Assembly (NCBI RefSeq): GCF_000247995.1
Contig: NZ_BAFE01000056.1
Location: 1-64,000, forward strand
Direction: 5' to 3'
Length of the DNA: 64,000 nucleotides
From: Mobilicoccus pelagius NBRC 104925
GTDB lineage: Bacteria; Actinomycetota; Actinomycetes; Actinomycetales; Dermatophilaceae
Shown: one piece after another, positions 56,117-64,000 of the stretch
Numbering within the stretch: the first letter of the stretch is position 1
Layout: the number at the start of each line of letters is the position of its first letter
Notes under the pieces: generated by a model
Database searches by the model: none
The model's input: the letters and a program-made list of their open reading frames with translations, nothing else
Told to the model about the DNA's origin: nothing
Position numbers and translations under genes: made by a program

Positions 56117-56782
56117 ATGCTGCCGCTCATCGCCGCCCCCACCGAATCGGGTCGCCCCCGCCGAGTACTCGCCGTGAGTGCCCACTGCGACGACATCGAG
56201 ATCGGCGCCGGAGGGACGCTCCACACGTGGGCGCAGGCCGCGCCCGACACGGAGTTCACGTGCGTGATCCTCACCTCGACCCCGGAACGCGCCGCCGAGT
56301 CCCGCGCATGCCTCACCGCACTCGTGGCGCCGGCGCAGGTCGAGATCGTCGTCCACGACCTGCGGGACACCCGCCTTCCCGTCGACTACGACCGGGTGAA
56401 GGACGCCCTCGCCGAGCTCTCCCGCGAGCCGTGGGACGTCGTCCTCACCCATCAGCGGTACGACGCCCACCAGGACCACCGCCTCCTCGGTGAATTCGCA
56501 CCCACGGCGTTCCGCGACCACCTCGTCCTCGCCTTCGAGATCCCCAAGTGGGACGGCGACCTCGGCACCTCGCGACCGAACGTCTACCAGCCACTCACGG
56601 CCGACGCCGTCGAGGCCAAGTGGCGGATCATGAACGAGCACTACGTGAGCCAGCACGAGAAGGACTGGTGGGACGCCGAGACGTTCTCCGCCCTCGCCCG
56701 CCTCCGCGGCATGGAGTGCCGCCACCGGTACGCCGAGGCGTTCCGGTGCGAGAAGGCCGTCCTCGGCGCACCCCTGTTCTGA
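56117..56782 (+). CDS. PIG-L/LmbE-family deacetylase
   Basis: A 221-residue zinc deacetylase-like protein. The metal motif is AVSAHCDDIEIGAGGTL, with Cys where AHPDD normally has Pro, and the second His site is HQRYDAHQDHRLLGEF. Such enzymes remove N-acetyl groups from GlcNAc-type substrates. Position in the tailoring operon suggests action on a nucleotide-linked or lipid-linked amino sugar, together with the methyltransferases. It is unlike Mca in the C-terminal half, being far shorter. The start ATG follows the RfbF-like stop directly. Confidence 0.87.
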   Translation: MLPLIAAPTESGRPRRVLAVSAHCDDIEIGAGGTLHTWAQAAPDTEFTCVILTSTPERAAESRACLTALVAPAQVEIVVHDLRDTRLPVDYDRVKDALAELSREPWDVVLTHQRYDAHQDHRLLGEFAPTAFRDHLVLAFEIPKWDGDLGTSRPNVYQPLTADAVEAKWRIMNEHYVSQHEKDWWDAETFSALARLRGMECRHRYAEAFRCEKAVLGAPLF

Positions 56783-56855
56783 ACGCCTGCGCCGAGCACC
56801 CCGCCGCCCGCCGGGCGGGCGGACGACGCCCTGCACCCACACCCCAGGAGATGTC

Positions 56856-57971
56856 ATGTCGCAGCCCGTCGAGCCGATCACCAGCTGCCGCATGTGCGGC
56901 GGCGGCCACCTCACCCGGGTCCTCGACCTCGGCGACCAACCGCCCTGCGACCACTTTCCGCCCGCCGACGACCCGGGGCCCGACCCGACGTGGCCCCTCG
57001 CGCTCACGATCTGCCGGGACTGCACCCTCGTGCAGCTCGACCACGTCTCGCCGCCGGAGGAAATCGCCCGCGCCGTCGAGAGCGAGACCCTGAAGCGCCA
57101 CGCCCGCGAGGTCACCGACCGCATTCTCGGCCGTGTGGACCTGCCCGACCCCCCACGTGTGCGCGAGTTCTCCAGCCATCACGGCGGATCCTGGATCGAC
57201 GCCTGGGTCGACCGCGGCGCCCGCAGCGTCGAGAACGACGCCGACGTCGTCATCGACAACCAGTCGATCATCCACTCGGAGACGGCCGACGCCGACCTTG
57301 CCGACCGTGTCGCCGCCCTCGGCGAGGACGGGGTGCTCGTCATCGAGTTCCACCACGCCTTGCGGCAGCTCACCGGCGGACAGTTCGACACCGTCCGCCA
57401 CGGGCATCCCCTCTACTTCTCGCTGCACGCCTGGTCCGCGGCGTGCGAACGTCACGGTCTCACCGTCGTCGACGCCTGGCCCGAGGACGTGTTCGGCGGC
57501 TGCCTCGTCGTCGTCGCACGTCGAGGCGGCTCCCCCTCGGAGGCCGTGCGACAGATCCTCGCCGACGAGGACGTCGCCGGGGTGACGACGCCGGAGGGCT
57601 ACGCGCGCCTGCGTGACCTCACGGACGTCGTCCGCACCGACCTCGTCACCCACCTGCGGGAGGCGAAGGCGGCCGGGCGATCCGTCGCGGCCTACGGTGC
57701 CGGCTCGAAGTCGTGCACGCTGCTCGGTGCGGCGGGCATCGGCCCCGACCTCCTGCCGTACACGGCCGATCTCTCCCCCGCCAAGCAGGGACGTCGCATC
57801 CCAGGCGCCGCCGTGCCGATCGTCTCGCCGAAGGAGCTCGTCGAACGCGCCCCCGACGAGGTCGTCGTCCTCACGTGGGACATCGCCGAGGAGGTCGTCG
57901 CACAACTGCGCGGCTCCGGTCTCGACACGACGTTCGTCATCCCCTTGCCGCGCGTCCACGTCCGTCACTGA
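56856..57971 (+). CDS. C-methyltransferase-like protein with a degenerate SAM motif
   Basis: A 371-residue relative of the C-methyltransferase at 54008. The zinc Cys residues are kept (Cys11, Cys14, Cys53, Cys56; CRMCGGG and ICRDCTLVQL), and the C-terminal domain has AAYGAGSKSCTLLGAAGI. However, the place of the SAM loop reads VREFSSHHGGSWI (102-114) instead of a VEVASNDGYLL-type motif, and the protein is 56 residues shorter. So either cofactor binding has changed or activity is lost. ATG 56856 follows CCAGGAG. It ends the plus-strand tailoring run before a convergent GNAT gene. Confidence 0.82.
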   Translation: MSQPVEPITSCRMCGGGHLTRVLDLGDQPPCDHFPPADDPGPDPTWPLALTICRDCTLVQLDHVSPPEEIARAVESETLKRHAREVTDRILGRVDLPDPPRVREFSSHHGGSWIDAWVDRGARSVENDADVVIDNQSIIHSETADADLADRVAALGEDGVLVIEFHHALRQLTGGQFDTVRHGHPLYFSLHAWSAACERHGLTVVDAWPEDVFGGCLVVVARRGGSPSEAVRQILADEDVAGVTTPEGYARLRDLTDVVRTDLVTHLREAKAAGRSVAAYGAGSKSCTLLGAAGIGPDLLPYTADLSPAKQGRRIPGAAVPIVSPKELVERAPDEVVVLTWDIAEEVVAQLRGSGLDTTFVIPLPRVHVRH

Positions 57972-58026
57972 GCCATCGGCGCCCCGCCACGCACGGTCTG
58001 CGGGTGTGCGGACGGCACATGTCCGA

Positions 58027-58049
58027 TCGACCCGCACGCGTCGGGTCGA
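58027..58049. terminator. Hairpin between convergent methyltransferase-like and GNAT genes
   Basis: TCGACCCG (58027-58034) pairs perfectly with CGGGTCGA (58042-58049) around a 7-base loop. It lies 55 bases after the methyltransferase-like stop and 57 bases before the GNAT stop. No T-run follows. Confidence 0.45.
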
Positions 58050-58105
58050 ACCGCGTCGGACCGGTCGGCCCCCGGTCGAGTCGGAGCCGAGGACGCCCCG
58101 TAGCC

Positions 58106-58834
58106 TCAGACGTCGACGGAACCCCACGGACCGAGGACACGCCACGTGACCGGCCGACGCTCCTGCCACCGCTCCGGAGTGAGACCGAACAGGTCGTAGT
58201 CGACGAGTTCCCCGTGCAACTCACGCCACTGCGGGATCCGCGCGTCGAGACAGAACCCGCCGATGTCGAGGAACGCTCGCGGCAGCGGGTTCGCCGCCGC
58301 GACCGGCGCATCCACCCGCCCCAGGTCGAGAACCTCGAACATGCGGTCCAGCATCTGCCCCAGGCAGCCCCCGGCCCCACGGGTGACCCCTGGCGGCTGA
58401 TCGGGCGCCAACCACAACCCGATCTCACAAGTGCGGCCCCCGTGACGCACATGCCACACTTGAACCTCGCCCACGACAGACTCATCCGGCCCCACGAAGA
58501 CCATGCAGATCCCGACGCTCGCGCGGCGTCGGCGCTCCCACTCCACGAAGTGCGACATGAACGCGATGCGGTCGGTGGTACGCACCATCTCGCCCTCGTT
58601 CAATGACCACCACGGGCTCATCCGCTGGTAGTTGGCCCGCATGGCCGCCCCCCACGAGTCGGCATGGCGGCGTTCCAGGGGCCGCATGCGCACCCCGTGC
58701 GCCTCGGCCCGCCCCAACCCCCGCGTGAGCCACGGGTCGGACCTGGCGGTGAGCACGCGACGCGCTGACCTCGCCCGAAGGATCACCGACGGGGGCAGCG
58801 CTGTTCGGACGGCGGCACGGCGTCCTCCCAGCAT
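58106..58834 (-). CDS. GNAT-family N-acetyltransferase (RimJ-like)
   Basis: A 242-residue acetyltransferase with the GNAT order: RMRPLERRHADSWGAAMRANY at the start of the domain, CMVFVGPDESVVGEVQVW as strands 2-4, and EIGLWLAPDQPPGVTRGAGG as the acetyl-CoA loop. AFLDIGGFCLDARIPQWREL is the C-terminal part typical of RimJ/RimL-like enzymes. The first 45 residues are extra. In this setting it may acetylate an amino sugar, since a class III aminotransferase gene lies upstream in the same direction (101-base gap), but a ribosomal protein target is not excluded. Confidence 0.82.
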   Translation of the reverse strand: MLGGRRAAVRTALPPSVILRARSARRVLTARSDPWLTRGLGRAEAHGVRMRPLERRHADSWGAAMRANYQRMSPWWSLNEGEMVRTTDRIAFMSHFVEWERRRRASVGICMVFVGPDESVVGEVQVWHVRHGGRTCEIGLWLAPDQPPGVTRGAGGCLGQMLDRMFEVLDLGRVDAPVAAANPLPRAFLDIGGFCLDARIPQWRELHGELVDYDLFGLTPERWQERRPVTWRVLGPWGSVDV

Positions 58835-58935
58835 GTGTTCACTCCCGTCCAGGACGACACCACCTCAGCGCAGGCGGCGGCCACATCGTCACCCCCGGTC
58901 GTGCCACCGGGCAAGTCCAACGCCGCAGAGCGCGT

Positions 58936-60258
58936 TCAGGCGCGACGCCGGAAGACGGGTTTGACCGAGGGCCCCCCGAGGTCCGGTCCCGCGTCGCTGC
59001 GGTCGAGGGCGGCGGCGTAGACGGGTGCAGCCGCACGGACGGCGTCGACGGTCCGCGCGATGTCCTCCTCGGTGAGCGCGGCGCTCACGACGAACGACGG
59101 GCCGACGACGCCGTGGAGGATGAGCTGCCGCATGAACAACGTGCGGAACGGCTGCGAGGGAAGGTGATCGCCGTCGAGGGTGGCGAAGACGAGGTTGCAG
59201 TCGCGGCCGAGGATCTTGAGGTGCTCCTCGAGACCGGCCTCCGCGATGACGGGCGTGAGGGCCTCACGGAGCATTCGGCCGTTCGCCGAGAGCCGCTCGG
59301 AGACGCCCTCCGCGCGGTGCGCCTCGATCGTCGCCATGAGGGCGGCGAGCCCGGCGGACTCGGCGCCGTGCGTCGTCGACAGGAGGAACACCCGGTCGGC
59401 GTCCGCGTCGAGGCCGCCGAGCTCCATGACGTCGCGGCGCCCGGCGAGCGCGGAGACGGCGAACCCGTTGCCGATGCCCTTCCCGAACGTGCACAGATCG
59501 GGGACCGCTCCCGCGAGGGCGTGTGCCCCCTCCAACGCCCACCGGAAACCGGTGATCATCTCGTCACAGACGACGAGAGCGCCGTGCTCGTGGGCGACAT
59601 CGACGAGATCGCGCAGGTAGCCGGGCGGGGGAACGAGCGCTCCCGACTCCGCCTCGAGGACGAGGCACGCGATGCGGTCGGGGTGTGCCTCGAAGAGGGC
59701 ACGGACGGCATCGAGATCGCCGTACGGGAACCCCAGCGTCATCTCGCGGATCTCGTGCGGGATGCCCGCATCCATCGGAGTGGTGCCGATGAACCAGTCG
59801 TCGGTGGAGAAGAAGGGCTGATCGGTGCAGATCGCGACGACGTCGCGTCCCGTGAACGCGCGGGCGAGCTTGACCGCCGCCGTCGTCACGTCGGAACCGT
59901 TCTTGGCGAATTTCACCATCTCCATGGTCGGTACTGCGTCGAGGAACGCCTCCGCCGCCTGCAGCTCGAGCATCGCCGGGCGGACGAAGTTCGTCCCGTC
60001 CTGGATCGCCCGACACACCGCCTCGGTGACGACGGGGTGGGCGTGCCCGAGGATGACGGACCGCAGACCCGAGCCGTACTCGACGTACTCGTTGCCGTCG
60101 ACGTCCCACACCCGGGCGCCCTTGCCTCGCGCCATGATCGGCGCACAGTCGAGCGGGTACTGGTCGGGCCCCTTGGCGTACGTGTGCGCTCCACCGGGCA
60201 CGAGGAGGCGCAACCGTGCCGCAGCCTCGACCGATCGTGCGTGTCGTCCCTCGCCCAT
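58936..60258 (-). CDS. Class III PLP aminotransferase (glutamate-1-semialdehyde-aminomutase-like)
   Basis: A 440-residue fold-type I PLP enzyme. GSGLRSVILGHAHPVV, FAKNGSDVTTAAVKLAR (PLP phosphate loop), CDEMITGFRW with Asp232, and CTFGKGIGNGFAVSAL with the Schiff-base Lys260 are seen. It resembles glutamate-1-semialdehyde 2,1-aminomutase, but similar enzymes occur in surface-sugar clusters, so a sugar or acyl-amine role is likely; the true HemL is expected elsewhere. ATG 60258 is used. It lies 120 bases downstream of the priming transferase gene and upstream of the GNAT gene on the minus strand. Confidence 0.87.
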   Translation of the reverse strand: MGEGRHARSVEAAARLRLLVPGGAHTYAKGPDQYPLDCAPIMARGKGARVWDVDGNEYVEYGSGLRSVILGHAHPVVTEAVCRAIQDGTNFVRPAMLELQAAEAFLDAVPTMEMVKFAKNGSDVTTAAVKLARAFTGRDVVAICTDQPFFSTDDWFIGTTPMDAGIPHEIREMTLGFPYGDLDAVRALFEAHPDRIACLVLEAESGALVPPPGYLRDLVDVAHEHGALVVCDEMITGFRWALEGAHALAGAVPDLCTFGKGIGNGFAVSALAGRRDVMELGGLDADADRVFLLSTTHGAESAGLAALMATIEAHRAEGVSERLSANGRMLREALTPVIAEAGLEEHLKILGRDCNLVFATLDGDHLPSQPFRTLFMRQLILHGVVGPSFVVSAALTEEDIARTVDAVRAAAPVYAAALDRSDAGPDLGGPSVKPVFRRRA

Positions 60259-60378
60259 CGTGCTCCCCCTCGCCCTTCCGTCCGTGCTCCCTGCACCGCA
60301 CGGGCGTCCCCCGCATTCAACCAGCCCGGTCCGCGATGTGACGTCGAGGGGCCGACGAGGCGCAGACGTCGAGCCTGC

Positions 60379-61908
60379 TCAGTACGCCCCGGACCCCCGG
60401 ACGACGGCCTGGAAGGTGCGGAGGAGGATGCGGAGGTCGCCTATGGGGGACCAGTTGTCGACGTAGCGGAGGTCGAGGCGGAGGGACTCCTCCCAGCTGA
60501 GGTCGCTGCGGCCGCTGACCTGCCAGAGGCCGGTCATGCCGGGGCGGACATGGAGGCGGCGAAGGGCGTCGGGCTCGTACTGCTCGACCTCGGCGGGGAG
60601 CGGCGGACGGGGGCCGACGAGAGACATGTCGCCGTTGATGACGTTGAACAGCTGGGGCAGTTCGTCGATGGAGTACCGCCGTAGGATCGCGCCGACCTTC
60701 GTCACGCGCGGGTCGTTCTGCATCTTGAAGAGGACGCCGTTGCCGTCGTTGCGGGCCTGGAGTGCCGCGAGGTGTGCCTCCGCGTCGACGACCATCGTGC
60801 GGAACTTGAAGATCTCGAAGACCTCGCCGCGGATGCCGACGCGCTTCTGCATGAAGAACACGGGGCCGTTGTCCGTGAGCTTGATGGCGAGCGCCGTGAC
60901 GAGCAGCAGCGGGGAGAGGGCGAGGACGAGGAGCGCGGCGAGGGTGCGGTCCATCACCTGCTTGAGGACGACGCTGCGAGGTCCCGCCGCGGGCCGCTCG
61001 ATGTGCAGCAGCGACAGGTTGGACGACGGACGGATCGACAGGCGCGGCCCGGCGACGTCGAGGAGGCCGGGGCTGACGATGAGGTCGATACCCCGTTCCT
61101 CGAGCGCCCACGCGAGTCGGCGGAGGGCCTTGCCGGCGAGGTCGGGGTGGGAGGCGACGGCGACGATCTCGGCGCCCATGCGGTCGGCGACGGCGACGGC
61201 GTCACGCGGACGCCCCGCGACGGAGACGCCCTCGATCGCCGGGGCCGTGTTCCAGTCGCCGTCGAGGCTGGACGCGCACACGGCGACGGGCAGCAGCCCC
61301 TGGGTCGGTTCGGCCTTGATGCTCCGCACGAGGGAGGCGACCGCGTCGGCACGACCGACGACGACGGTGCGCTGCATGAGGTCGCCCTGCAGGCGGCGCG
61401 CGGTGAGCCACCGCCGCATGACGAACCGGACGAGCAGGCCACCGACGAGGAGGACCGGCAGGAGGATGAGGACGTAGAGGCGCGCGAGGAGCACGTTGAG
61501 CGCGAACGCCGCCACGGCGAGCACGGCGAGCACGCCGATGACGGCCCGCGTCACCGCGCGGTACTCCTCGACCGTCACGCCGAGGTAGCGACGTTCGTAC
61601 GCGTTGGACAGTCCGAGGGCGAGCAGCCACATCGGCGGGATGAGGAAGCTGACGACCAGGTACTGCCACCGCACCTCCTGCCCGAACCGGAGTATGGAGG
61701 CGAGGACGGCGGCGATGACACCGACGACGACGTCGCACGCGACGAGCCGGACGAGGTATGCGCGCACCCACGCCGGCGTGGACGGCGTGCGCACGGCCGT
61801 CGATCCCAGCGTCGGGGCGAACGGCAGATCGCTCGGGGGTACCGACACGCGGTCGGGGCGCTTTCCGTGGCGGACTCGCTGTGGGCGCACACGCGGCTCG
61901 GACGTCAC
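60379..61908 (-). CDS. Polyprenyl-phosphate priming sugar transferase (WcaJ/WbaP-like), copy 1
   Basis: A 509-residue membrane enzyme that moves a sugar-1-phosphate to the polyprenyl carrier and so starts repeat-unit synthesis. About four N-terminal helices (45-170) precede a CoA-like Rossmann region (VVVGRADAVASLVRSIKAE). A fifth hydrophobic segment before the catalytic domain lies at LAALLVLALSPLLLVTAL. The catalytic part has FKFRTMVVDAEAH, IDELPQLFNVINGDMSLVGP, RPGMTGLWQVSGRSDLSWEE and LDLRYVDNWS. GTG 61908 follows AAGGGA. A close paralog lies at 62835-64000 across pth. Confidence 0.93.
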   Translation of the reverse strand: MTSEPRVRPQRVRHGKRPDRVSVPPSDLPFAPTLGSTAVRTPSTPAWVRAYLVRLVACDVVVGVIAAVLASILRFGQEVRWQYLVVSFLIPPMWLLALGLSNAYERRYLGVTVEEYRAVTRAVIGVLAVLAVAAFALNVLLARLYVLILLPVLLVGGLLVRFVMRRWLTARRLQGDLMQRTVVVGRADAVASLVRSIKAEPTQGLLPVAVCASSLDGDWNTAPAIEGVSVAGRPRDAVAVADRMGAEIVAVASHPDLAGKALRRLAWALEERGIDLIVSPGLLDVAGPRLSIRPSSNLSLLHIERPAAGPRSVVLKQVMDRTLAALLVLALSPLLLVTALAIKLTDNGPVFFMQKRVGIRGEVFEIFKFRTMVVDAEAHLAALQARNDGNGVLFKMQNDPRVTKVGAILRRYSIDELPQLFNVINGDMSLVGPRPPLPAEVEQYEPDALRRLHVRPGMTGLWQVSGRSDLSWEESLRLDLRYVDNWSPIGDLRILLRTFQAVVRGSGAY

Positions 61909-62147
61909 CTGAGGATCCCTTCGACAGACTGGGGGCGGGCTTCCCGTGGACGTGGCGCGGGCGTCGATCACGTCCGCGCCGCGGTGCCCGGAGACGAGAC
62001 GAAGGCCCCCCACAGCCACCCCGTCGTGGGCGCCAAAGACCCCGGCGCCCGCACCCGCGTATGTCGAATTGTTACAGACCCCAACGGAATCGGCCAACCG
62101 TGCAGGTCGCTTCGGACCAAACGGGCACGCCGTGGAGGGGCCGGAAA

Positions 62148-62735
62148 TCAGGAGTGGAATCGCTGCTGTGCGGCCGTCAGACCCTCGATGACGACGGCCT
62201 CCGCGGCATCCGCGGCGGTGTCGAGGAGGAGCGGCAGGACCTTGCGCTCCGTGGCGGAGAAGTTGCGCAAGACGTGATCGGCCGGGTCCATGCGGCCCGG
62301 CGGGCGGCCGATGCCGACGCGGACCCTCGTGTACTCCTTCGTGCCGATGCTCTTCGTGATCGACCGTAGGCCGTTGTGGCCGCCCTCCCCGCCACCGCGC
62401 TTGAGGCGCACCTCGTCGAAGGGGATGTCCAACTCGTCGTGGATGACGACGAGTCGCTCCGGCGGCACGGAGAAGTACTGCGCGAGCGCACTCACCGGCC
62501 CGCCCGACTCGTTCATGTACGACAGCGGCACCGCGGCGACCACCTTGGGCCCAGGAGCACCGCCCGGCATCACGCCGAGGCGGAACTCGGCCACCTGGGC
62601 CCGTGTCTTGTGCCGGGAGAGCGACGTCCCGCCCCGACGCACGAGTTCGTCGACGACCATCGCCCCCACGTTGTGGCGGTTGCCCGCGTACGACGGTCCC
62701 GGGTTGCCCAGCCCGACCAGCAGCCACGTGTCCAT
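62148..62735 (-). CDS. pth: Peptidyl-tRNA hydrolase
   Basis: Pth frees tRNA from peptidyl-tRNA dropped by ribosomes and is essential. The 195-residue protein shows [20 protein letters not shown] with the catalytic His, [12 protein letters not shown] with the conserved Asn, [19 protein letters not shown] with the Asp, and [15 protein letters not shown]. It stands alone between two polysaccharide-priming genes. In M. tuberculosis pth is a near neighbour of mfd, so here the island (27.7-62.1 kb) lies between the two. All catalytic residues are present. Confidence 0.97.
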   Translation of the reverse strand: MDTWLLVGLGNPGPSYAGNRHNVGAMVVDELVRRGGTSLSRHKTRAQVAEFRLGVMPGGAPGPKVVAAVPLSYMNESGGPVSALAQYFSVPPERLVVIHDELDIPFDEVRLKRGGGEGGHNGLRSITKSIGTKEYTRVRVGIGRPPGRMDPADHVLRNFSATERKVLPLLLDTAADAAEAVVIEGLTAAQQRFHS

Positions 62736-62834
62736 GCGGGAAGCCTACGATCCGCCGCCGTCCGCCCCCGAATCCCGTCGCGACGCGGGCACATGCTCAC
62801 GCGCGACACCGGAGCCGAGGGGGTGCGCGGCCCT

Positions 62835-64000
62835 TCAGTAGGCGCCGCGGTGGCCGAGGACGGCGCGGACCGTGCGGAGGAGGATCTGCAGGTCGGTGAC
62901 CAGGGACCAGTTGTCGACGTAGCGCAGGTCGAGGCGTAGCGAGTCCTCCCAGCTGAGATCGCTGCGGCCGCTGACCTGCCACAGGCCCGTCATACCGGGG
63001 CGCACGTGGAGTCGCCGGATCGCGTCGGACTCGTACTCGAGCACCTCGCGCGGGAGCGGCGGCCGCGGGCCGACGAGGGACATCTCACCGCGGACGACGT
63101 TGACGAGCTGGGGAAGCTCGTCGATCGAGTACCGGCGCAGGACCATGCCGACACGCGTGATGCGTGGGTCCTCCCGCATCTTGAAAAGGACCCCGTCGCC
63201 GTCGCTCTCCGCCTGTAGGGCGGCGATCATCGCGTCGGCCCCCACCCGCATCGAGCGGAACTTCACCATGCCGAACAGCTCGCCGCGCACCCCGACGCGC
63301 TCCTGCCGGTAGAACACCGGGCCCCGGTCGTCGAGCTTGACGAGCAGGGCGACGACGAGGAAGACCGGGGAGAACACCAAGAGGAGGAGAGCGGCGACCA
63401 CACGGTCGACGATCGCCTTGGCGAGGACGCTCCGCCCGAGTGCCGCGGGCCGTTCGACGTGGAGGAGGGAGAGGTCGGTCGACGGACGGATCGACATGCG
63501 CGGGCCGGCGACGTCGAGCAGCCCGGGGCTCACGACGAGGTCGACCCCGCGCTCCTCGAGCGCCCACGTGAGCCGGCGGAGCGCGGCCCCGGCGAGGTCG
63601 GGGTGCGAAGCGACGGCGACGGTGTCGATGCCGACGAGGTCGACCGCGCTCACCGCCTCGCGGGGCGTTCCGACGACGGGCACCCCGGCGAGGATCGCCT
63701 CGGGCTCGAGGGGGCGTCCGTCGAGGTCCACGGCACACGCAGCCACGGGGCGAAGACCGAGCGACGAGTCCGCGGCCATGCTCGCCGCGAGGGCCGCGAC
63801 GGAGTCGGCACGCCCCACGAGGAGCGTGCGCTGCACAGAGGAGCCGCGGGCCCGGCATCGGGCGAGGGCGGTCCGCATCACCTTGCGCACGACGAACCCA
63901 CCCGTGGCGAGGACGACGAGCGCGATGAGGACGTACGCCCGCGAGAGGCGCAGCTCACCCGTGAAGGAGACGATCGACAGACCGGCGAAGAGGTAGAGGA
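62835..64000 (-). CDS. Polyprenyl-phosphate priming sugar transferase, copy 2 (5' end beyond window)
   Basis: This frame is open to the last base of the window, so its start lies outside; about 388 residues remain. The N-terminal part shows two hydrophobic stretches (the last before VRKVMRTALARC), the Rossmann-like LLVGRADSVAALAASM, and the catalytic motifs VKFRSMRVGADAM, IDELPQLVNVVRGEMSLVGP, RPGMTGLWQVSGRSDLSWED and LDLRYVDNWS. It is very similar to the gene at 60379-61908 over the C-terminal 250 residues and even ends with the same GAY. Two copies may prime different sugars, or one may be redundant. It continues out of the window. Confidence 0.92.
   Translation of the reverse strand, partial: LYLFAGLSIVSFTGELRLSRAYVLIALVVLATGGFVVRKVMRTALARCRARGSSVQRTLLVGRADSVAALAASMAADSSLGLRPVAACAVDLDGRPLEPEAILAGVPVVGTPREAVSAVDLVGIDTVAVASHPDLAGAALRRLTWALEERGVDLVVSPGLLDVAGPRMSIRPSTDLSLLHVERPAALGRSVLAKAIVDRVVAALLLLVFSPVFLVVALLVKLDDRGPVFYRQERVGVRGELFGMVKFRSMRVGADAMIAALQAESDGDGVLFKMREDPRITRVGMVLRRYSIDELPQLVNVVRGEMSLVGPRPPLPREVLEYESDAIRRLHVRPGMTGLWQVSGRSDLSWEDSLRLDLRYVDNWSLVTDLQILLRTVRAVLGHRGAY

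Overview
The window is a 64 kb piece of a very high-GC (about 70% or more) actinobacterial chromosome. A mycothiol-dependent amidase gene (mca) and two gene orders shared with Mycobacterium tuberculosis and Micrococcales (greA - DUF4307 - mca - cis-prenyl transferase - phoH; pth - mfd - mazG - eno - ftsB-like - DUF501 - ppx) support this. The style of the genes suggests a Micrococcales member, perhaps near Dermatophilaceae or Intrasporangiaceae, but nothing visible fixes a genus.

Region 1 (1-22.3 kb) is mostly housekeeping. It holds the end of mgtE, a secreted transglycosylase, a polyprenol-dependent mannosyltransferase that sits next to a 3' remnant of phoH, the cis-prenyl transferase / mca / DUF4307 / greA / msrA block, a hypothetical gene, an MFS transporter with two frameshifts and a 21-bp tandem repeat, a frameshifted gene that looks like a FlgK-FliD chimera, an SGNH hydrolase, an odd class I tRNA with anticodon UAA, a Bax-inhibitor-like protein, and the minus-strand eno - ftsB-like - DUF501 - ppx - udg run. 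mazG, a SurA-like lipoprotein and mfd follow (22.5-27.7 kb).

Region 2 (27.7-62.1 kb) is a surface-polysaccharide island between mfd and pth, which are near neighbours in M. tuberculosis. It opens with a tight five-gene operon (alpha/beta-hydrolase-like protein, short ANL adenylating enzyme, NadE-like amidotransferase, acyl carrier protein, asparagine-synthetase-like enzyme) of unassigned function. dTDP-rhamnose genes follow (rmlA, rmlB, fused rmlC-rmlD), then a DUF1972 glycosyltransferase, a Wzz-like protein, a Wzy-like polymerase, two related beta-helix proteins, a Wzx-like flippase, and five more glycosyltransferases, two of them composite. The next part holds sugar-tailoring genes (two C-methyltransferase-type proteins, a cytidylyltransferase-like enzyme, a PIG-L deacetylase, a GNAT acetyltransferase, a class III aminotransferase). 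A priming sugar transferase closes the island, and a second close paralog lies beyond pth at the window edge.

Together the island encodes the parts of a Wzx/Wzy-type pathway: priming transferases, sugar-nucleotide synthesis, glycosyltransferases, flippase, polymerase and chain-length protein. The ACP/amidotransferase operon is the least explained part and may add an amide-bearing acyl group. Four probable single-base frameshifts in three genes, all in short G/C runs, mean that either sequence errors or real decay must be considered. No CRISPR array, insertion sequence or prophage was seen.
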